NCBI RefSeq assembly: GCF_042242105.1
Contig: NC_092013.1
Span: 13,881,618-13,945,617 of the forward strand
Reading direction: 5' to 3'
DNA length: 64,000 nt
DNA from: Pempheris klunzingeri
Lineage: Eukaryota > Chordata > Actinopteri > Acropomatiformes > Pempheridae
The translations under genes were made by a program, and so were the position numbers. The notes below the pieces were generated by a model that worked only from the letters and a program-made list of their open reading frames with translations, was not told the DNA's origin and did no database searches. Shown piece after piece: positions 11,715 to 26,843 of this stretch. Within the stretch, counting starts at the first letter, position 1. Each line of letters opens with the position of its first letter.

Positions 11715-14370
11715 ATGTCTGTTGATAAAGACGAGACGCACCAGGTAAGAACAGCATTTTAACGATGTCACATTTGGCTAATATTAATGCTAGCTGGTTA
11801 GCTAATATTTATGCTAGCTGGTTAGCTAATATTAATGCTAGCTGGTTAGCTAATATTAACGTTTGCTGTTAGCTACATAACAGCTAACGGGGACAGTAGC
11901 AGGCAGGTAAAAATAGTTAAATTATCCTCCGTGTGCTGAAGTGCTCAGCGCCGTATTGACTTGTGGTAATCTGGTTTCATGTTTTGAATTTCAGAGGTTG
12001 AAGGCAGCAGTCCATTACACCGTCGGTCGGGTGTGTCAGAAAATCGGAGAGGACCACCGGAGACCGCTCAGTCGGCAGGTCATCGCAGCGATAACCGAGA
12101 CAACGTTAAGACAGTGTGGTGGGTGTCAACAGGGACCCCCAAGAGTCTGAGGCCACACGGAAAACCTCCAGTGTTTCACCGTAAACTGGGAAATGGTCAT
12201 AATGCTTAGAGGATTTAGGAAAAACAAGATGTTATGACATGACACACATGACACACAGCCTTCAACCAGAGCATATAATTCATGGAAATCTGTCCTTTTT
12301 ATCCTGTTGAACAATGCCACAGATCTGCATACATTTGTTGCAGAGATGGTGCAGAATCTTCAATATTTATTAATTACTTTACATGTCATGACATGAAGTG
12401 TTTTCAATTGTCCATGAATCCTCAAACTTTCTGATTATTTCCATGGTTATATAAAATTATTAGAGATTTCCAATGTGGTCTCAGACTTTTGGATCCAACT
12501 GCATAGTTCATAAAAGCTGGTGTTAAAACACAGGACAGCACCTTTAACTATGACCACAGTAGGTAACAATTGTATTTACACATTTGACCGTTTTAACAAA
12601 AACAGAATAAACTTCTAATAGCAGTATTTGTATTGAATTGCAGTACATTGTACAATAGTACCTGATAAAGTGGGCACGAGACAAATCTAGGGATTTATAA
12701 TGTGGTCTCAGACTTCTGAGCCCACCTGCACAGTTAATAAAAGATAATGTTAAAACTCAGAAACAGACATCCTGTTGTCCAGTGCACAACTTTGTATATG
12801 TTTACATTTGATCAGTAAAACAAACATTGTTCAGTGTGGACTAAAATATCTAAGTTTTGCTCGCATCATTGCAACGTATACCAGTATGTACACAACCTTA
12901 AATCAACAATGGCTATTGGGCACACGTGTACATTTTTGCAATCCAGTATCCATGAAAGAAGTAATATCATGTAAAGCTTCTAATATACGGGCTTTTTTCA
13001 AAGCATTGGCAACATGCATTTTTCAATATTGAGTTCACTTTTTCCAAAACTTTCACACAGTTCTTTACCAAAATGACGCTCAGTACTGTAACAGTTAACG
13101 TCAAATCCAGAAAACGTTACCAAAACTTTTCAAAGATGCCTCGGCATCAAATGTCACTCATAGAACAATAACCTCAAAATGCAAACAGGTTGGAATTAGA
13201 ATTTATATCACAGAGCTGAAATGTCCATTCTTTATTTTTTTGTAATAAAAAAAGAAACAAGTATAGCACGTTTAACATTATTTTATCAGAATATTTTACA
13301 GAAATAAATCAGACTGCAGTATGTTTCAGTGTTTTATTTTTGACAGAGTAATTCTAAAATGCACAAAGTAAAGCTAATGTTATTCCAATATTTATATACA
13401 CCACACACACGTATGGGACAGCTGATGTAATTCATACAGTAAATGCACAGAAACACTAGAAACCTCTCTCCTACATTTGACCACAATTCTCCGTGCGCTC
13501 CACAGCTTATGTCACCTCATGGCCAAACATGTAAAAATGTATGAATTATGCTGGTGGTTGAGTTTGAGTAAAAAAAAAAATAAAAAATTGAATTGATTGA
13601 TGAAAAAATCAAAGTAACTAATGATGAAAAAATTGTGATATTCTGACCACTCGTGTGTGTGTGTGTGTGTGTGTGTGTATAAATAGAAATGGTCAAAATA
13701 TTAATGCTCAGTAGAACTGCTACAGATACATTTTAACTCAGAATCCCACTGTTTGCTCACTTTTTCTCAGATATATTTGCTAAAGACCTGGAGGCCTTTG
13801 CAAGGTAAGAATCTTTATTTTTGTGATCATAACAGATGAGTTAACTGTGTATTCTTTTAATTTAGCCAAAAATACCTGGCGAGACTACTTGTATTAGTCA
13901 ATACAGTAGAACTAATATAATCCATCTGATTTTCCATCTCAAATTTGATATTTCAGACATGCTAAAAGAAGCACGGTATCTACAGAAGATGTAAAGCTTG
14001 TAGCCCGTCGAAGTACTGCATTGGTGAGTTATTTCCACTGTATGGCCTAAAAGGAATGGTACAGCATTTAGTCTTGCACGCAGTGACAAGTAACTTATGA
14101 GCCACCAAGTCAAAATCAGACATGTCATTATGCCACCAATTTGGGCCACACAAAAACATTTTCATCCTCACAATGCAATATACTGGAACTGTGCAGGGGT
14201 ATATATTCTACAGCAGACAGCAAACATAATGTTTAATTTTCCTTTATTTATTTCAGTCCATCTACATACAAAATAAAAGTGAAGAACTGAACCAGGAGCA
14301 GAAGGATTTGAAAAAGAAAAGTACTGGGAAGAGGAAGAGCAGAGACACTGAAGAGGAAAGCAGAGAATAA
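11715..14370 (+). CDS. cenps: Centromere protein S / MHF1 histone-fold protein
   Basis: CENP-S pairs with CENP-X to form the MHF histone-fold complex, which acts with FANCM in fork remodelling and in the CCAN at kinetochores. Exons are 11715-11744, 11995-12118, 13771-13804, 13957-14023 and 14257-14370, all GT-AG and in phase, giving 122 residues. Diagnostic segments are RLKAAVHYTVGRVCQKIG (11-28), TETTLRQCDIFAKDLEAFA and RHAKRSTVSTEDVKLVARR, which align closely to mammalian CENP-S. The C-terminus is a charged Lys/Glu tail. Exon 3 is only 34 nt and is not a multiple of three, so skipping it would break the frame. A UG repeat lies 91 nt upstream of that exon. Polyadenylation signal AATAAA is at 14420-14425. 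Confidence 0.95.
11787..11858 (+). repeat. 24-bp tandem repeat, three copies, in cenps intron 1
   Basis: The unit ATGCTAGCTGGTTAGCTAAT plus ATTA (or ATTT in the first copy) is repeated three times with almost no divergence. A degraded further copy (GTTTGCTGTTAGCTA) follows. The unit is rich in GCTAGC/GTTAGC words that also cluster at other promoters in this window. Confidence 0.85.
12463..12770. repeat. Composite dispersed repeat in cenps intron 2
   Basis: Two direct copies of one sequence (12463-12540 and 12689-12770, sharing 'aatgtggtctcagact' and 'gttaaaac') flank 12533-12680. That middle piece is related to the right half of the inverted-repeat element at 14859-15228: both share CTTTAACT.TGAC.ACAGTA, ACTTCTAA and TACATTGTACAA and end in GCACGAG or CCACGAG. 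It looks like a truncated copy of that element in a short duplicated context. Confidence 0.6.
13653..13679 (+). repeat. (GT)n repeat upstream of cenps exon 3
   Basis: An uninterrupted GT (UG in the transcript) run of about 13 units, 91 nt before the 3' splice site of the 34-nt exon 3. UG repeats are the preferred RNA target of TDP-43. Confidence 0.9.
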
Positions 14371-14425
14371 GGACAAGACACAGGCAGGCCTGCAGTGTCT
14401 CACTTGTGCCCAACATTCAAATAAA

Positions 14426-15650
14426 CATGAAAGCAGACTTATACACGACAATGAGTTAAGTGTCATTTGCATTTCAGTTTTTAAGAGTTCAACAGCATAA
14501 GATGTTATTTGATATATGACAGTAGTTTCAACGACACTTTCTGCAGATTAAGAGCAAATAACTTCTGACTGTTATCTGTCCTGGGACCTGCTGATGCATT
14601 GTCAAATTGTAGTGCATTTGGCACTGGTTTGACCTGCAGAAAAAAGTCATGTATGAACTGATTTGTAGGTTTGTCTTCAAAGTGACACTGACTGTAAGAG
14701 CTCTGAAACTAACTTAAATCTTCTGTGACAGCAATTTACACTAAATTATACTTGCCATGTTTCTCTGAAATGTAGCAAGAATTATTCTAAGGTTTTGTAC
14801 TTGGGGGGAACCTCAAATGGACTGTTAAGACTGCCAGGCCAACTATCCATAATCCACAGTGACCACTTTATTAGATACACCTGTACAATCTAATACAACC
14901 ATTACATTTGAAATGAAGTCTTTTCATATAAAGCCCATAATGTTGTTTTGACAGTTGGGTGTTAAGCGTTTTAGCATTAAGGCCGTAGTGATGGTATGCT
15001 GGACTACACTATATCACAGGTGTTTAATATTCTGCTGTCCTTGTGTAAATGGAGAGGACAAAAAAAAACAGAAACTAAGTATTGTAGCACAATACAGCAT
15101 CTTTAACTTTGACTACAGTATCTAACAATTGCATTGACATTTGACAGTTTTAGCAGAACAAACTTCTAAAAACAGCATTTGTATCAAGTTGTATTACATT
15201 GTACAAGTGTAGCTGAAAAAGTGACCACGAGGGTATAATCTAATCTAAAAATCACCTATTCCTTGGCTCAGCAATATGCTATTAAGTGTATTACAACTGC
15301 AGCCAATTTAAGGACAAAAATTGGATAGGTGATACCACACTGCTGAGCTCATCTGTCTAAATGTTGAAATAAAGACAAAGGACCCCTCCGACTAACTCCT
15401 CTCTAATTTCAAAGGTAGCTGTGAATAATCGAAAAGGGATAATTCACTCTGATAAGCCATCAAAAGCAGCAAAAAGACAGGTACTACCCCATGTCATGTC
15501 TGAGAAGGCCACACACTGAAAGTGTTGGAACTTCCGTCTTCGTCCTTCAGAACAGACTTCAGTCAGGGTTCAAACGGAGACCTCGACCAGCAGAGCCCAA
15601 GGTCCCTAGATATGTGAATCGAATTAGATGTTTTTTTATTTGACAAACTG
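14426..15650. other. Spacer between convergent cenps and tardbp
   Basis: Apart from the MITE-like element no gene is seen. Candidate minus-strand polyadenylation signals for tardbp are at 15694-15689 and 15640-15635, so the two genes are separated by about 1.2 kb. Confidence 0.4.
14859..15228. mobile_element. MITE-like element with about 40-bp terminal inverted repeats
   Basis: The left end reads GTGACCACTTTATTAGATAC then ACCTGTACAATCTAATACAA. The reverse complement of the right end reads GTGGTCACTTTTTCAGCTAC then ACTTGTACAATGTAATACAA. No coding capacity is seen across about 370 bp, so this is a non-autonomous element. The opening 'CCACTTTATTAGGTACACCT' is a motif I know as common in fish. 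A partial relative sits in cenps intron 2. Confidence 0.7.
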
Positions 15651-16839
15651 ACTCAAGTAATATCAACTAAGCATCTATTCAAATGAACTTTATTAGAGAA
15701 CTCCCTTCATTTGACATGTTTTTAAAACACCTCACAAACAACAAGAGCTACTGGGAACCATTGGACACACCACTCCACGTTCTCACACTATCACTCGCGT
15801 CCCCCAGAGTCTTCAGCAGGTGTCATCCACATCAAGTACACACTTACAGATCAGTTCAATAACATGAAAGCACACACCATACAGCATTCAAATCAGATAT
15901 AATAAGCAATACAAATATTCATCACAACATTCCACTACATTTTGATATTTCTGCACTTGATCGACATACTTAAGAGTAAGGAAAAACTTGCAAAGATTAA
16001 AAAAAAAATCTTGAAGTACTAATTAAAGAATGTCCATGTTAGGGGAGGCGCTCGTAGCATCTGCAGCTTCCACTCACACACTCAAAAAGCAGTCAACTTG
16101 GGCTCTTTCACCGCACAACCAGTCCGTTTCACGCGTCTCTCCGTTCGCTCACTCATCGCTTCACTCTTCGCCACAAGCCATCCTCAATCGCACTCATCAG
16201 TTCTTAAAATGTCAGTTGCGCAGTTCTTTCCATTTAAAAGTGGATAAAAGTGAAAACACCCACCGTCTCTTAGAACATGCGGAGTGAAGCCGTTCTTTGA
16301 TGGCATAGCATTTACAGGTGGGAAGAGGGAGAATGATACCGATATCACCCCAAGAATGCTGCCAAAGAGGAGCTTCCTCACAGGAAAATGGAAGAGAGGT
16401 GAACTGCAGAAGAGATTTCAATGAAGGCGTTTCCACAGAACTTGACTGCAAATAAAGTTGCACTTAAAACATTTAGGTTTCAACCAGATTCTTCCCAATG
16501 CAAGATTGCCTTTTAAGTCGATGACAAAGCCGGATAATGGTGAACCACAAACATTCATGCATTTTCAAAATGGTTGTATCACATTTCACAATACATGCAT
16601 TAGAGAATCCAGTTGAAATGGATACAAACAAATGAGACATCAAAAATAGCACTTTAGTCAGACATCCTGGTAAACAATTCACTTCAACACTTTCTAAATT
16701 AAATCTTTAGCATTTTTTTCCAAATGTACAAAACATCTTCCACAAAAGTGTTAAGTTTTCAGATACGCATCAACACCGGAAATAAATTTTGAAAAAAAGA
16801 CTCATCTTTGTCACAATACTTACCATACAAACATTTAAC
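15651..16839 (-). other. tardbp: Probable tardbp 3' UTR
   Basis: Non-coding sequence after the tardbp stop codon, up to candidate AATAAA sites at 15694-15689 (minus). Mammalian TARDBP has a long 3' UTR with TDP-43 binding and alternative introns used for autoregulation. I could not identify equivalent splice sites here with confidence. Confidence 0.45.
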
Positions 16840-19234
16840 TTACATACCCCACCCAGATGACTTTGACTCCATACTGGACCCAAAACCTGAGCTAAACCCA
16901 CTGCCACTGGTTGTAGAGTTTGACCCTGTTCCCCAGCCAAGACTGGCTGAGCTGGTGCCGTAGTTGCTGTTGCCTGTGCTGAAAGACTGACTCTGGTCCC
17001 TACTCGAGCTTGTTCCGCTGGAGGTGCTGCCTGAGGTGGATGTCTGCTGCTGGCTAGCCAACATACCCATCATCCCCCAACTACTCTGCAGAGCAGCCTG
17101 AGCAGCAGCCATCATAGCAGGGTTCAGGCTGAAGGAACCAAAATTAGCTAGACTACTGTTGGTGCTGCTCCCTAACCCACTACGGCTGCTACCAAACGCC
17201 TGAGCTCCAAAACCATTTCCAAACCGTGCTGTACGATCAAACTGCCTATTGCCATGTTTGGGCTCAGCGTTAGAGATGTGAACGCTGACGCCTTTGATTA
17301 TTAGGTCCTCTCCACAGAGAGACTGGGCAACCTGTGAGGGAAAAAGACATGAATCAGCTCACATGGGCATGGATGGTACCATATGTGGTACCACTACAAC
17401 AGGAAGTACGTTCTACACATTTAACACTGTACCTGATCATCTGCAAACGTGACAAAAGCAAAAGCACGGAATGGCTTGGGGATGAAGACATCTGTGACTT
17501 CACCATACTGCATAAAGAACTGCCGTAGGTCATCTGTGGTCATGTCTTCTGTACAACGGCCAACAAACACTTTTCGGCTCCTCAGTGGCTCATCCGGACC
17601 CTGCTGTGAATAAAAGGGGGGTAGGGGGAAATTAATGGAGAAATCCTACAGGTTAGAGTGTTAACAACAATGTCACCACTTTACATTCCCATAATGTGTG
17701 GGGATATGCATGGACATTACCATATTCACCTTCGAGTTAGGGAGCTTGCAGTCACACCACCTCCCGTCGATCATATGGCGCTGAGATATCACCTTCTCTT
17801 GAGCCTCATACTCTGTGAATCTCACAAAGCCAAATCCTTTAGAGTTTCCAGTCTTGGCATCTCGTTTTACCTGAAAGGGACACAAACACCCAGCAATGAC
17901 TATCCACTGTCACCACATACAACCGACAACAATGTGAATCTTGTTAATGTTATTAACGTTATACCTGAACCATGATGACTTCTCCAAATGTGCTGAAGTA
18001 ATCTTTCAGGTCCTGCTCAGTTGTTTTCCAAGGCAGACCCAAAACAATCAGGTCAGATGTCTTCATGTCCCCCCTTTTCATTTTGACAGCAGACGATGCA
18101 TCAATTTCTTCCATTTTCCTTTTGTTGTCTAAAACGGGATCAACACAGAGAGATTAATTGTATTTTGTCCTGGCAGAGATGTGACTTTTCCTGCCATTAT
18201 TGCCGAAGACCAAAGCTGCACAAGAGGAAAAACTCAATTTACTTTTTACAAGTATTAAAAATCAATTAAAAAAAATGTAAAAATCAACATTCTTCAATTT
18301 TGGGCTACATTTGTCCATGGTCCTTTTACAATTGTAACAGTGCATAATCTGCATTATTTCTACAAAAGAATGATTAAAAATTAGTAGTAAGAGACAGAAT
18401 TAATGTATGATGCATGCATTTCATGTCACTGTCATATCAATTATGCACTTGTAAGAACCTTAACTTAGCACGTAACAATAAATTTTACATTTCATCGCTT
18501 TTGTTCAAATTATCTTAGGCAGTTATCAGTTAAACTTCATTGTCAAATTGAAAGCTGTAGTTGGAGGTCCTGATAATTGTACAGCATTACACTCAGAAGT
18601 TGTTTCCTAATATTATGAACAGCTCATTCATATCGATGTCAGCAGTGGACTAAACACCACAAATGCCTCTGAGCAAACCAAAGCCTCCAAAATGTAGTTA
18701 CAACCTAAACACGTCAATATAACACAACCTCCACGATGACTGCATTTATTGTAGAGCTGCTGCATTGTGTACCTTCACTGAATTACACGTTACTGGTCTT
18801 GTTTCGCTAATTTTGTGAATGGATTTACCGCCTCAGAGCTCACACTGGTGGGCGTGGATAAACAATGCGTCACGTCACTCATCTATTTTCAGCGTGCCGT
18901 GGCTCATCATGAATTATAAACAGCGCTATATCTGCCACCTGTTCGGACAGAGCGATATCTGCGTATGAATGAGTGCGAGGTTCTCGTGTTTACCTTTAGG
19001 ATAGTTCACCACATACACGACATTGCCCCATCCGTTTTCTGGCGCGTGCAGGACCCCTTCCACGAGACGCACTCCTCGCATGCACTGGGACACGGGGCTC
19101 CTGAACCGCAGGCCACACGCCCCTGGAAACTGGGCTGCCACGGTTGAAAGCAGAACAGTACCGTCGTCCTCGGACGGGATCTCCATTGGCTCCTCATTTT
19201 CCTCCTCTGCCACTCGAATGTACACTTCGGCCAT
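16840..19234 (-). CDS. tardbp: TAR DNA-binding protein 43 (TDP-43)
   Basis: TDP-43 is a nuclear RNA-binding protein that recognises UG-rich RNA and controls splicing and RNA stability. Coding exons are 19234-18994, 18128-17965, 17870-17730, 17603-17433 and 17331-16840. All are GT-AG and in phase, giving 402 residues (human 414). Features in order: N-terminal oligomerisation domain ([11 protein letters not shown]), bipartite nuclear localisation signal (KRKMEE to VKMKR, about 83-99), RRM1 ([10 protein letters not shown].. to KGFGFVRF), RRM2 (RKVFVGRC.. to FRAFAFVTF), and a Gly/Ser-rich low-complexity tail with the conserved helix [19 protein letters not shown] and end [11 protein letters not shown]. 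The full tail separates it from the short teleost tardbp-like paralogue. The exon at 17603 starts at a CAGCAG double acceptor, which allows a one-residue variant. Confidence 0.97.
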
Positions 19235-20800
19235 TTTTTGCCCCCAAAATAAAAACTTGCTTGTATCAAAACAATGCTACAGTTAGCAGTTAGCTCGCTA
19301 GTTGTCCACAATTGCGGCTAACTTTAGCCGATGATGCTAACAGGACTGAATGAGTCAGGCTAATTTGTTAGTTATGTTTAGGGAAACTACTTAAAAATCA
19401 AAAATACTTCAACAAAAACGGTCTTCGGGTGGCTTTAATTTTAATTTAATAAATAATACTCCGTCTCGCTTGCGCTAGCTAACGAGCGTGTACCGACCTT
19501 ACGGTTCCTTTGTTCGTCGGGACGGGGAGCTGTGTCGTCAACACTGGACGACGACCGTTCAACTGTGCCGCTAAATGAAAACTGCGTACGATCCCGTGCT
19601 AACTAGTCCCAAGAGCGACTTCCTCGAAGTAGCTTGCGCGGCCCGATGAAATTATCCAACCTCAACAAAGTGTTCGTCTCGTTACAAATGCAAAGCAAAA
19701 ACAAAGCATTGAATGATTTTTTTTCCACGAGGCGAAAATTGAGAGCACCGAGCGAGGCCTACCAAGATGGCATTATCACAGCGAAAGAGGAAGTACGTCA
19801 TCGGACTGGACGGGCTCATTTAGTGGCGGTCTGTGTGTCTACGAGTTTGTCATTTAAACGGGCACTAATTTAATCATTTGTACGTATAAGATTGTAAAAC
19901 AATGATTAATACTGTCGCAGATGTTTGTTTTCTGTACAGTTTGACAGACAACTAAACGAGCCGTATTGTTGATTTTGAATTTTATTTCACACACCCCTGT
20001 CAGTATTGGTACGCCAGGGATACTACAGCATCTTCCGTTAGCTAGTTGTCGGTTCGGTTGGCAGAGATGGGAAGATGGCGGCCTGCATGGGCCACACACT
20101 CTGATATTTAACAATCATAAAGTCCGGCCTAAACACCGTGACGCGGAATATCTTGATTACAGTTTAGGTCAGAAGTATTTGCCCTAAATTTAAAACGCTT
20201 TGATTTCTGTTTAACAATGAGAGAAGGCGGTTTTCATCACATCGCAGTATGCTTCAGTCAACTGCGCAGTTGCCAGTCGCATGTAAAACAAAGTGTCAAC
20301 ATTGTTTCCCACGTTGAATCAGCTTCTTTGGCTAGTTTGGTCTAAAAAAAACAATTTGATTTGACCGTACAATACATTTAATGTTTTTACACATTATTTA
20401 GATGTAGGGACAATTTAGTGTAATCTATAGATAGTGTTTTATGGTGCTGTAAAAAGTATTCATTAGTAAAACTATGAACTACTGCATAGCACAAGTATAG
20501 CACCAATACTAGCAATTCATTAACCCATACAACTGTAGTTACTGGAGTGTAGTGATGCATTTTGTAGATTTGTATACCGTATATCTACAACTCTTTTTAA
20601 AATGTCATCCTTTGTTGCTTGCTTAATTTTGATCCTATTCTCCCTGAACAAAAGCGTCAAACTCTCTCTGCACAACTACTTTGAGCAACTGCTTAGAGAG
20701 AAATATTAAATCTACTATAGGCTACATTTACACTAACAAAAACAACAAAACATACAATGCAGCATTAAGATTCAACTCAACAAAAAGAGATCTCAAACAG
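19235..20800. promoter_or_regulatory. tardbp upstream region, GTTAGC-rich, with YY1-type motifs
   Basis: CpG-containing sequence upstream of the tardbp start codon, presumably holding its non-coding first exon and promoter. It has GTTAGC/GCTAGC words at 19,265-19,345 and 20,037-20,046. Two AAGATGG motifs face the plus strand, one at 19764-19770 and one full AAGATGGCGGC at 20072-20082, which is the classic YY1 promoter element. The ATG inside the second opens a frame of only 9 codons. No protein-coding exon was found between 20.1 and 20.8 kb. Confidence 0.45.
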
Positions 20801-20803
20801 CTT

Positions 20804-23254
20804 TTTATTACATTTTTCAATCAATAACAGTACAATTTAGTACAGTATCTATCTTGCATCCAGCTCACCGTGTAACACCAACAGACTGAAATGAAATACA
20901 AAAAGTGAAAAGGTACATAAGGGTGCAGAGCTCTATAATATTAATGGAAAGAGAAAAGGGAATCCATCTCAGTTGAATTGCATTTTCACTTGTGGCCACA
21001 CACGAATACATCACATTTATTGTACATCATCGCAGAAAAAAGGAAAGTGAAAATATGTCACAACTTTAACAAAAGTGCTTCTGTATACAGTGAAATGATG
21101 TCATTCAGATGCTCTGATTTTGAATTTAAGACCAAGAAAAAAAAATGTACAAAAGTTTTTAGTATGGACAATATGTGAGGACGTTTTTGTTCCATTGAGT
21201 GTGAAGATTTTAAGGAGAGAAAAGGACTCGTCAAGGATAGAATTCTCACAATGATTGTTATAATTATTACAAAAATTGGCATCAATAGAACTGGTAAGCA
21301 TAATTTACACTAAGTATGCAATCAATATTAAGTCTTTCTCCATTCTTGCTCACTCTGGTGCATAGCATTACCAGTATTAGTACATGATGTATGCAGAGTT
21401 GGAGCCAAAAAAAATTGGCTTCTATTAAGTTCAATCAATAGGTTTACTCTCCTTTTTCAGAAACAAACAAAAAAAAAAATCTAGGATTTTGCACCATTGA
21501 AAGCAAGTCTACAGCATGCACATCTAAATTAACTCATGGCAGACAAAATTAAATGTCTTAACTTAAAACATCAGACCATTATTTTCAGACATTGATTTGT
21601 ACATTTCATTCACAGAGTTGCAACTGCAGTCCCAAGCAAAGGAAGTGTCTATTTAGTCAGGTGAGGTGTTTCACTCAAAGTGGATACTAAACACAATCCC
21701 CCATCCATATAATAAAATCCAGCCATGCCCCAAGTATCTCAGCACCTACCTTGCTACCCCACCCCTTCCCACCCAAAGTCAAAGGCATGTACAAGAATTA
21801 AGGGGGTTAACTGTATAAGTTACTCGTAATAACTCCTTTTGTACTGGAATGAGCATTCATAACTTATAGCATGTGCTTGGTTGGTTAACATAGTATTAGT
21901 TGAGAGGCAAAGCTTCTTCATGTGCAAAAGGCTGTGATGAAACAAAAACAGCTAGTATATAAATACATCATGGACATTTTGAAAGCTGCTCGTGTAATAT
22001 GATCCAAGCTTTTACTTGCATTACTTGCTGCATGTTTTCTCTCATCTGTCTTATATGATTTAACTGGATTAGAAAGACAAGCTGTAATTCAAACATATCT
22101 AAAACCACTAAAGAAATATGACAAAAAGAAAGCCATCGAGAATAACAAACCATCAGAATAGAATTCTTAAAAAAAAAAAAAAAAAGTTAAATAATTTGTA
22201 CAATTACACTCCAACATTTGCTTTCAAGACGCACACATTTGCATGGGATGATAGTGTTGTTTTCTCTTTCAAGGTAACATAAAATGGTCCAAGAAGGAAT
22301 GCACAAGTTTCTGATTTGATACCACAGGAGATCCTTTCTTAACTAGGTGATAAACAATTGTGCTCTTCTTTGTGTAGGAAAGGCATTGGTTTCCCTTCGT
22401 TTTTGTGGTGTCCAAGTCAGTTTAAACAGTGTTGAAGAAGATGCTGTGAACATTCTGAAGTTGTAATGGTCTTCCAGTCAACTTTGGAGTTAAAAGAACA
22501 TCTGGGAAACAAAGACACATGAAATTTAGAATTTAACTACTCTAACCTGAGCTGCAATTTAGCTGATTTAACCTCCTGCAAGGTGTCATTTTCAGACCTA
22601 ATGGGCAAAGATCTTACAAAAAGCTACCCAATCACAGACTGGCATAAGAATCTGGGAGGATGCTTGTGTTCATTATACAGACATCTACCACCAGCTGTAG
22701 AGCAAGCTTACATTTTCTTTTGGACATAAGACATTTTTCCCCTAAGAATTCACTGTAATGAAAAATGTCAATATGTTAAAACCATTGAAGAAGTTTTTTT
22801 AAAGAACCATTGTCGGAGTTGAGTTTGATATTACTGCAAGTGGTTGACTGCCTATTTAAGATGCACCAATTGCCCAGTGTAAGTTGGGTTATTTGTGTGA
22901 AGAAAAAAAAAAAAAAAAAAGCTTAAACAAATGCTAGAAGCAGTTGCAGTTGTCCTGACGTTTATCGAAAGCTTACGGAAGAAGTAGGGCTGAGAATGTT
23001 TGGTCGATCACACATGTCAAAACAGGATGCCAAGATCCATTCAAGCTAACAGGAGTCTCAAATATGAATGAGAAACACAGACATTTCAATTTCACTTCAG
23101 CCAAGCAAGAGATGAGGCTTCAACAAAACATGTGAGCTACAGATTTAGGACTAGGACTTTACTAGGAATAGCCTTAGGTACAAATGTAAGAAAATGTGAA
23201 ACAATAAAAAAAAAAGAAAAAAAAAAAAAAAAAAAAGAAAAGAACCTTCAGGCT
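20804..23254 (-). other. gnb1: Probable gnb1 3' UTR
   Basis: A long AT-rich non-coding stretch follows the gnb1 stop codon on the minus strand, with a good AATAAA at 20809-20804. It contains several poly-A runs on the plus strand (22169-22185, 22903-22920, 23209-23236). Internal polyadenylation is possible. Confidence 0.4.
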
Positions 23255-26792
<3,538 letters not shown>

Positions 26793-26843
26793 TTTATTCT
26801 GCTTTTTCAATTACCTTTCTCCAGCTACTGGGGCACTTGTTGA

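Noticed and set aside
20072-20105. ATG within AAGATGGCGGC as a possible protein start
   Set aside because: The frame stops after 9 codons and no splice donor-linked continuation was found. Kept only as a promoter-motif observation.
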